From Gammaproteobacteria bacterium (GTDB taxonomy: Bacteria; Pseudomonadota; Gammaproteobacteria; Pseudomonadales; PIVM01): a stretch of 64,000 nt of DNA. Below, one piece after another: positions 58,931 through 64,000 of this stretch. A program made the position numbers and the translations under genes. Numbering within the stretch: the first letter of the stretch is position 1; each line of letters starts with the position of its first letter. The stretch spans positions 62,001 to 126,000 of the forward strand of contig PIVM01000001.1 in NCBI GenBank assembly GCA_003353945.1, written 5' to 3'. The notes below the pieces were generated by a model. It saw nothing but the letters and a program-made list of their open reading frames with translations. It ran no database searches and was not told where the DNA came from.

Positions 58931-60322
58931 ATGAAAAAAATAATAAAGGTAGTGATATTCAGCAGTCAGCTGGTCATATTATACCTCTTCTCTTCAACAG
59001 TACTGCTGGCCAAAGTTGACCCAAATGAGGCGCAGCGGCTGAATAGGGATTTATCCCCTATTGGTGCTGAAAGAAAGGGCAACAAAAACGGCCTGATTCC
59101 AGATTGGTCAGGCAAGATGCGTGGGCTACCGGCAAATTTAACTTATGCTGCTAGTGGTGATGTTTACCCTGATCCTTATGTTGATGACAAACCTTTGTTT
59201 TCTATTACAGCCGCAAATTTGAACAAATATGCCGATCAATTGAGCGATGGGCAAAAAGCACTGCTATCCAAGTTTCCATCAAGTTTTCGGATGCCGATAT
59301 ATCCTAGTCATCGAGATGGTCGCTATAACCAACTCGTTGAGGACCGCACCATGTTCAGTGCCTTGTATACGGAATTGGTTAATGGTGTTGACGGCTTACG
59401 AAATTTTACAGGCGGCATCCCCTTTCCCATCCCACAGCATGGTGCCGAAGCCATTATGAACGCGCGCGTTGTGCACCCTCACTCCGGCATGGATGCACTG
59501 TTTGATGATATTGCTGTTTATCCAAATGGCAAACGTAATTTTCGCCGACAACGCATCATCGCTGACTTTCCATTTGCCAACCCAAATAACCCGATAGGTC
59601 GGATAGACTTGGCGATTGGCACATACGCAGGCATGATTGATATCGACATAGTTGAACCACCCCGGGCAAAAGGTAAGCGCACAGTTATTCTGGAGCCCTT
59701 GGACGCTTTAAAATACCAGCGTAAAGCTTGGGTTTATATCCCCGCTACTCGGCGAGTAAGGCGATCTCCAACAGTCGGTTATGACACTCCAGATGGCCCC
59801 GGCGGCCTGCTAACGATTGATGATACATTGGGGTTTAACGGTGCGCTGGACCGCTATGACTGGCAACTGCTGGGTAAAAAAGAAATATATGTTCCCTACC
59901 ACAATTACCAATTTGACAATAATGAAATCAATCGTGAACAGTTACTGCTTCGCGGTCACGTTAACCCCGATGCAATGCGTTACGAATTACACCGTGTGTG
60001 GGTTATTGAGGCCAATCTTAAACCCGGCACACGCCATGTTTACGCGAAACGCCGATTTTACATTGATGAAGATAGCTGGCAATTTGTGCTTACGGAAAGC
60101 TACGACAGCAAGGGAAATCTCTGGCGCGTCGCTATCTTAAATACCCTGTATGATTACGAGCTTCAAGGTTTTATTGCTCGTGCTGAAGTGTTCCATGATA
60201 TGCAGACTGGCGCGTATGTCGCTATACGGCTGGTTAATGATACACGACCCACGCGCTACGATATGCAACCGAGAGGGGCACAGTTCTACACACCACAAGC
60301 TTTGCGGAAACGTGTGCACTAG
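58931..60322 (+). CDS. DUF1329 family exported protein
   Basis: 463-residue protein with a signal peptide (about 1-28, ending VLLAKVDP) and the DUF1329 plan, an outer-membrane-lipoprotein-sorting-like beta fold, with AQRLNRDLSPIGAERKGN, NGLIPDWSGKM and VWVIEANLKPGTRHVYAKRR. Genes of this family often stand beside DUF1302 porins and acyl-CoA genes in hydrocarbon- or steroid-using marine bacteria; here DUF1302 is absent, although acyl-CoA ligase and thiolase genes lie 0.7-3 kb downstream. It is convergent with the aldolase. The function is unknown. Confidence 0.9.
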   Translation: MKKIIKVVIFSSQLVILYLFSSTVLLAKVDPNEAQRLNRDLSPIGAERKGNKNGLIPDWSGKMRGLPANLTYAASGDVYPDPYVDDKPLFSITAANLNKYADQLSDGQKALLSKFPSSFRMPIYPSHRDGRYNQLVEDRTMFSALYTELVNGVDGLRNFTGGIPFPIPQHGAEAIMNARVVHPHSGMDALFDDIAVYPNGKRNFRRQRIIADFPFANPNNPIGRIDLAIGTYAGMIDIDIVEPPRAKGKRTVILEPLDALKYQRKAWVYIPATRRVRRSPTVGYDTPDGPGGLLTIDDTLGFNGALDRYDWQLLGKKEIYVPYHNYQFDNNEINREQLLLRGHVNPDAMRYELHRVWVIEANLKPGTRHVYAKRRFYIDEDSWQFVLTESYDSKGNLWRVAILNTLYDYELQGFIARAEVFHDMQTGAYVAIRLVNDTRPTRYDMQPRGAQFYTPQALRKRVH

Positions 60323-60333
60323 ACAAGCAGTGC

Positions 60334-60375
60334 AAAATATAATGCTAACCGCCGTCTTGTGAGAAATCCGGGTTA
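60334..60375. repeat. Solo end of the MITE-like element
   Basis: On the minus strand this segment matches 26808-26849, the left end of the 26.8-kb element, at 36 of 42 positions, including an unbroken 16-bp stretch ATTTCTCACAAGACGG. No second end is found within a comparable distance. It covers the last codons and the stop of the aldolase gene. Confidence 0.75.
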
Positions 60376-60989
60376 ACAGCAAGCACCAGCTCACGAATTG
60401 CAGAAGACACCTTGTCGAACTCACCGGCATTTATCCATTCCTGTCGGAAAATGCTGCCTCCGAAGGCTGCCCCACTGGCGCCACAGGCAAAATAATCCCC
60501 GATATTAGCTGTAGTTACACCACCGCAAGCAAGCAGTTTAATCTCGGAAAATGGACCGGCGAGTTCCTTGAAATAGGCTGGACCAAAACAGGCGGCGGGA
60601 AAAAGCTTAATCATCTCTGCTCCTCCTTGCCAGGCTTCATACACCTCTTTGGGAGTTAAAGCACCGGGAAAGAGCGGTACTCCCCTATCACGGCATGCAT
60701 CGCTGATCTGTTTAATATAAACCGGCGTTACGATAAACGAGGCACCTGCCGCGAGAGCATCAGACAAATCCTGTTCTGTTAATACCGTACCTGCGCCGAC
60801 CAACAAGCGATCCTTTGCTGTTTCCGACATTTGTTCAATCAGGGCCGGTGCATCTTTTGTATTCATGGTGATTTCGATCGCTTCCAAGCCAGCAGCTACT
60901 GAAGCTTCCACCAATGGCACTATCTGATCGGCTTTCACACCACGCAGAATGCCCAATAGTGGCATGGCTCTGAAACGTTCAATTCCCAT
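60345..60989 (-). CDS. eda: KDPG/KHG aldolase family protein
   Basis: 214-residue class I aldolase of the Entner-Doudoroff type, which would split 2-keto-3-deoxy-6-phosphogluconate or a related keto acid. Motifs are PLLGILRG, the catalytic Glu39 in EAIEITMNT, GAGTVLTEQDL and the Schiff-base Lys128 in EMIKLFPAACFGP, with CGGVTTANIGDYF. The last nine or so codons (NPDFSQDGG) and stop lie in a MITE end. No edd, zwf or pgl gene is nearby; its neighbours are DUF1329 and acyl-CoA genes, so the true substrate may differ from KDPG. Confidence 0.88.
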   Translation of the reverse strand: MGIERFRAMPLLGILRGVKADQIVPLVEASVAAGLEAIEITMNTKDAPALIEQMSETAKDRLLVGAGTVLTEQDLSDALAAGASFIVTPVYIKQISDACRDRGVPLFPGALTPKEVYEAWQGGAEMIKLFPAACFGPAYFKELAGPFSEIKLLACGGVTTANIGDYFACGASGAAFGGSIFRQEWINAGEFDKVSSAIRELVLAVNPDFSQDGG

Positions 60990-61021
60990 TTGTTAATATC
61001 CTGCAGAATGTGAGTTGCTGT

Positions 61022-62635
61022 TTATTCAGTATGGACGCCAGCAGCCTGAGGGGAAAACAACTCAAGCAGAATCCTTTCCTGGGGTTTTTCAGAAGCCGTC
61101 TTGGGGATTCGCTCAACAACCTGCAAATAACTGGGTACAAAATTTGGCTCCATGGTCGTTCGACAATGTGCAAACAATTCTCCAGCATTAAAAACAGTGC
61201 TGTCAATCGGCACGATTGCAGCAACCACATCACTTTCACCGGGTGCGCCAGAGGCAGCCGGTACTCCGTAAACAAAGACATCATCTATATGCTTGCTTTC
61301 CGCTATCACCTTTTCGACAAATCCGGCGCTGATAAAATCACCATTATGGCGAATACCTCCACCCTTGCGATATTCAAAGAACAACCAACCGTCTTCATCG
61401 CTGCGCCCCATATCACCACTGCGATTCCAGCCGCTCTTAATCTTTTTGCGCGAGGCATCAGGCTTATTGAAGTACTCTACCTGCGCGTCACTGCCATCGT
61501 CTGGGCGACAGCAAATCTCGCCAATCTCGCCTGGCGCACATTCATTACCGGCATCATCAAGAATTTTCATTAAGATGCCCTGCATGGGTTTGCCGAAAGA
61601 ACCAACCGGCCCCAGCCCCACTGGTTTATACGCCATGCCACCGCCATCGCTGGCCCCATAAAATTCAAAAATATTGACGCCAAAGCGCTCTTCATAAGCC
61701 TGCCAAATTGCCGCTGGCATTCCACCGCTGACAATCATTCTTACTGGATTGTCGCAGTCGTTTTCTTTGGGCGGTTCACTGTAAACTGCGGTCGCCATTC
61801 CACCTAACAGGGAAAAGCTTGTGCAGCCATAACGTCGGCAGATCTCCCATAATCTGGTTTTGGTGAACCGACGGCTGAAGACCGCACGATAACCCATCAT
61901 CAAAGCCGGACACAGCGCTGTCGCCTGAGCATTGTTATGGGTAAAGGAAAGTCCCGTATAGGGCCGCTCATCATCCTGATAGTTAAATATAAAACCCAGC
62001 ATACCGGTGCCGCCAAAACGCTGGTTGTCACCCACGATACCCTTGGGGTCACCGGTTGTTCCTGACGTGTAAATAATCTGTAGTGGATCACTTAGCTGCG
62101 TATCACGAATATCAACCGTATCTGTAGGCTGTGCCATCACCTGATTTAAACACTCAACCCCACTGAGCTGTGATAACGACTCAGCACCGATTTCATGGGT
62201 TTCAAGGGCTAAAATCCAATTCAATTCAGGTGTGTTTTCTCGCTCAGCAATCACTTGGGCTGCCGTGTAGTCCGCACAGATTATGCCACGACAGCCTGAA
62301 TCTCGGAGCATATAGGCCAGCTTGCTACCCTTGATGCGTGGATCAATCGGTACAAAAACGCAGCCCGTTATTGAGGCCGCAATCATGGCTTCGACAAATT
62401 CCGGATGATTACGCATCATAATGGCGAAACGATCACCCTTCTGCATGTCTTTTTTGATCAGCGCTGCCGCCAGCGCATTGCCATTTTTTTGCAGATCTGC
62501 ATAGGTTCGAACTTCATCCGGTGTCTGTCCGCCATCAAGACTATAGTGCTCGAAAGTCAGCACATCCAGATCCGGTTTTTGTTCAGCCCGAATCTGAATT
62601 AAATCGGCTAGAATAAACTCATTTTGTTCACGCAT
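61022..62635 (-). CDS. AMP-binding acyl-CoA synthetase
   Basis: 537-residue adenylate-forming enzyme that would join a carboxylic acid to CoA. It shows the P-loop IIYTSGTTGDPKGIVG, the A5-like FEFYGASDGGG, the hinge region WNRSGDMGRSDEDGW with FFEYRKGGGIRHNGD, and a C-terminal Lys in RIPKTASEKPQERIL. The substrate is not indicated by sequence; placement with a thiolase and DUF1329 gene suggests lipid, steroid or hydrocarbon catabolism. It lies 32 bp upstream of eda on the same strand. Confidence 0.9.
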   Translation of the reverse strand: MREQNEFILADLIQIRAEQKPDLDVLTFEHYSLDGGQTPDEVRTYADLQKNGNALAAALIKKDMQKGDRFAIMMRNHPEFVEAMIAASITGCVFVPIDPRIKGSKLAYMLRDSGCRGIICADYTAAQVIAERENTPELNWILALETHEIGAESLSQLSGVECLNQVMAQPTDTVDIRDTQLSDPLQIIYTSGTTGDPKGIVGDNQRFGGTGMLGFIFNYQDDERPYTGLSFTHNNAQATALCPALMMGYRAVFSRRFTKTRLWEICRRYGCTSFSLLGGMATAVYSEPPKENDCDNPVRMIVSGGMPAAIWQAYEERFGVNIFEFYGASDGGGMAYKPVGLGPVGSFGKPMQGILMKILDDAGNECAPGEIGEICCRPDDGSDAQVEYFNKPDASRKKIKSGWNRSGDMGRSDEDGWLFFEYRKGGGIRHNGDFISAGFVEKVIAESKHIDDVFVYGVPAASGAPGESDVVAAIVPIDSTVFNAGELFAHCRTTMEPNFVPSYLQVVERIPKTASEKPQERILLELFSPQAAGVHTE

Positions 62636-62734
62636 AACAATGCCTCAAGAGATTGTTCAACTGGGTACTCAAGGGAAGGGCTAAGGTGAAATCAAACTAC
62701 AACCGCAGCGTATTTGCTTTTTATTACCCTTACC

Positions 62735-62770
62735 CTCACCGCAGTCCTCTCCCGCGAGAGGGAGAAGAAG
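62735..62770. repeat. CCCTC/GAGGG intergenic hairpin repeat
   Basis: ACCCTCACC followed by CCTCTC-CCGC-GAGAGG (62746-62761) forms a short perfect hairpin. Repeats of this kind, CCCTCACCC...CCTCTCCC...GAGAGGG, are frequent between genes in gammaproteobacteria. It lies between the thiolase and acyl-CoA ligase genes. Confidence 0.45.
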
Positions 62771-62825
62771 TTAGTTAGCTTTTTTGGCACCCTCCAGGTA
62801 GGAGAGGGGACTTGCTGGATGGAAC

Positions 62826-64000
62826 CTAGCGTTTAACAATCGTAATATTCATGGCAGCCACTTCACCGTTTATGGTGCCACCACCGTTGTGCGCCAATGC
62901 TACACGTGCACCGTCAATCTGACGTTTGCCCGCCCTTCCCTGCAGCTGCAATGTCATTTCTGTCAGCTGAGCCAAACCGGTGGCGCCAACCGGATGGCCT
63001 TTACGCAACAAACCACCAGAGGTATTCACCGGTATTCGACCACCCAGCTTGGTATCACCATCTTCAAGCAATTTCACGCACTCGCCCGGTTTACATAACT
63101 GCAGCCCTTCATACGCAATTAATTCAGTCACAGCAGATGAGTCATGCAGTTCGACATGATCCAGATCTTCTGGCGTCACACCTGCTTCATAATAAGCCTC
63201 TTCCACACACATCGATGAAACATTATCTTCAGCGCCTTCGGGGTGATCAAAATAGGAGTGCAAAACACTGGAGACTACGCGCACTGGATTCTTTATACCC
63301 AACTGGCGCGCTTTGCGTTCACTGACAATAATTGCAGCCGCCCCGCCATCAGCTATCGGGCAGATCATCGGTCGCGTTAGCGGATCAACGATAACCGGCT
63401 GAGCCAATACTTCTTCCACTGTCATTTCATTTTTAAACTGTGCACGAGGATTAAAACTGCCATGAAAGGAGTTTTTTGCCGATACCATGGCAAAATGCTC
63501 AACCGTCGAGCCGTATTTTTCCATATGCTCTCTGGCCAGCACGCCGTAGAAATCCGCAAACATGGAGCGGTTTTTCCCAGACCCTTCAGGCTGGCCTGCT
63601 GTAATTTCAGCCATCATCTGATCGCGCACTTCAACATCGACAGCGCCACCAAAGGCAGCGTAAGTAACCATCTTGTTTTCGTGAAAGAGTTTTTCCACAC
63701 CAACGACAAGTGCAACATCATAATAACCAGCAGAGACCATCATGCAGGCTTGATTCAATGCAGTGCTGCCACTGCCACAGGCGTTTTCAATATTGATAAT
63801 AGGTACTTTGCCTAAACCAATCGAACTTAAAATCACCTGGCCTCGAATCGATTCCTGCCCCGTCACTGTACCGGCCGCACAATTGCCGACATAGGCCGCC
63901 TCGATATCGCCCAAGGCAATGCCTGCATCTTTTACTGCGTCCAATACGGGCTGGCCACCCAGCCATTTCAGACTTTTATCAAAGTGTTTGCCGAAATCGG
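62826..64000 (-). CDS. Thiolase family protein, 5' end missing
   Basis: Acetyl-CoA acetyltransferase/SCP-x-like thiolase; the N-terminus runs off the right edge, and the frame stays open through FGKHFDKSLKWLGGQPVLDA up to the last base. Visible are the nucleophile-Cys block IINIENACGSGSTALN, the HDSSAVTELIAYE segment, the RKGHPVGATGLAQ block with its His and the C-terminal VALAHNGGGTINGEVAA. The His-Asp-Ser-Ser and Gly-Gly-Gly features point to lipid-transfer-type thiolases. It probably acts with the acyl-CoA synthetase, 190 bp downstream. Confidence 0.9.
   Translation of the reverse strand, partial: DFGKHFDKSLKWLGGQPVLDAVKDAGIALGDIEAAYVGNCAAGTVTGQESIRGQVILSSIGLGKVPIINIENACGSGSTALNQACMMVSAGYYDVALVVGVEKLFHENKMVTYAAFGGAVDVEVRDQMMAEITAGQPEGSGKNRSMFADFYGVLAREHMEKYGSTVEHFAMVSAKNSFHGSFNPRAQFKNEMTVEEVLAQPVIVDPLTRPMICPIADGGAAAIIVSERKARQLGIKNPVRVVSSVLHSYFDHPEGAEDNVSSMCVEEAYYEAGVTPEDLDHVELHDSSAVTELIAYEGLQLCKPGECVKLLEDGDTKLGGRIPVNTSGGLLRKGHPVGATGLAQLTEMTLQLQGRAGKRQIDGARVALAHNGGGTINGEVAAMNITIVKR

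Overview
The window is the chromosomal replication-origin region of a gammaproteobacterium. The order parA-rsmG-mnmG-mnmE-yidC-yidD-rnpA-rpmH / oriC / dnaA-dnaN-recF-gyrB, followed by plsC-gmhB-glyS-glyQ, an LpxL-type acyltransferase, trkA-rsmB-fmt-def, a LysM gene, dprA, tsaC, hemF and aroE, closely follows the origin region of Pseudomonas as I remember it. The moderate GC content, trkH beside trkA, purE between dprA and tsaC, and the DUF1329, acyl-CoA ligase and thiolase genes at the right end fit better with a marine relative (Cellvibrionales or Spongiibacteraceae-like) than with Pseudomonas itself. The species cannot be named from the sequence alone.

Layout. Positions 1-7661 (minus strand) hold chromosome partition (parA, cut by the left edge), rRNA and tRNA modification (rsmG, mnmG, mnmE), membrane-protein insertion (yidC, yidD), RNase P protein and L34. 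Positions 7662-8272 are the likely oriC, and 3181-3675 carry a second cluster of DnaA boxes. Positions 8273-14514 (plus strand) hold dnaA, dnaN, recF and gyrB. Two perfect 16-bp parS palindromes lie inside recF, matching the parA gene nearby. Positions 14551-23291 hold an RND-type exporter, a DUF4124 protein, lipid and LPS acyltransferases, gmhB and glycyl-tRNA synthetase. Positions 23304-29893 (minus) hold a methyltransferase, the Trk potassium system, rsmB, fmt and def, with a 213-bp MITE-like element between trkA and rsmB. Positions 30145-38910 hold a LysM protein, dprA, purE, tsaC, hemF, aroE, yrdA, prlC, yheV and arfB.

From about 38.9 kb the content becomes accessory. A 785-bp gene-free stretch has an enhancer-like repeat pair, a sigma-54-type promoter and an A-rich segment ending in a hairpin, which together suggest an undescribed small RNA. 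It is followed by a large possibly lipid-binding lipoprotein with a TetR-type regulator and operators, a universal stress protein, a cysteine-less glutaredoxin, an NfeD/SPFH pair, a molybdopterin oxidoreductase, an OmpA protein, a lytic transglycosylase, an ABC transporter pair, yceH, a patatin lipase, a lysine-rich phasin-like protein, a CheX-REC protein and a REC plus degenerate-GGDEF protein, tRNA-Arg, a DUF1329 protein, a KDPG-type aldolase, an acyl-CoA ligase and a thiolase cut by the right edge. The aldolase gene ends inside a solo copy of the MITE terminal sequence.

Functionally, the left 38 kb is housekeeping: replication, segregation, translation, cell envelope and cofactor synthesis. 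The right 25 kb is envelope, signalling and probably lipid or acyl-CoA metabolism. I see no CRISPR array, prophage or complete transposase gene.
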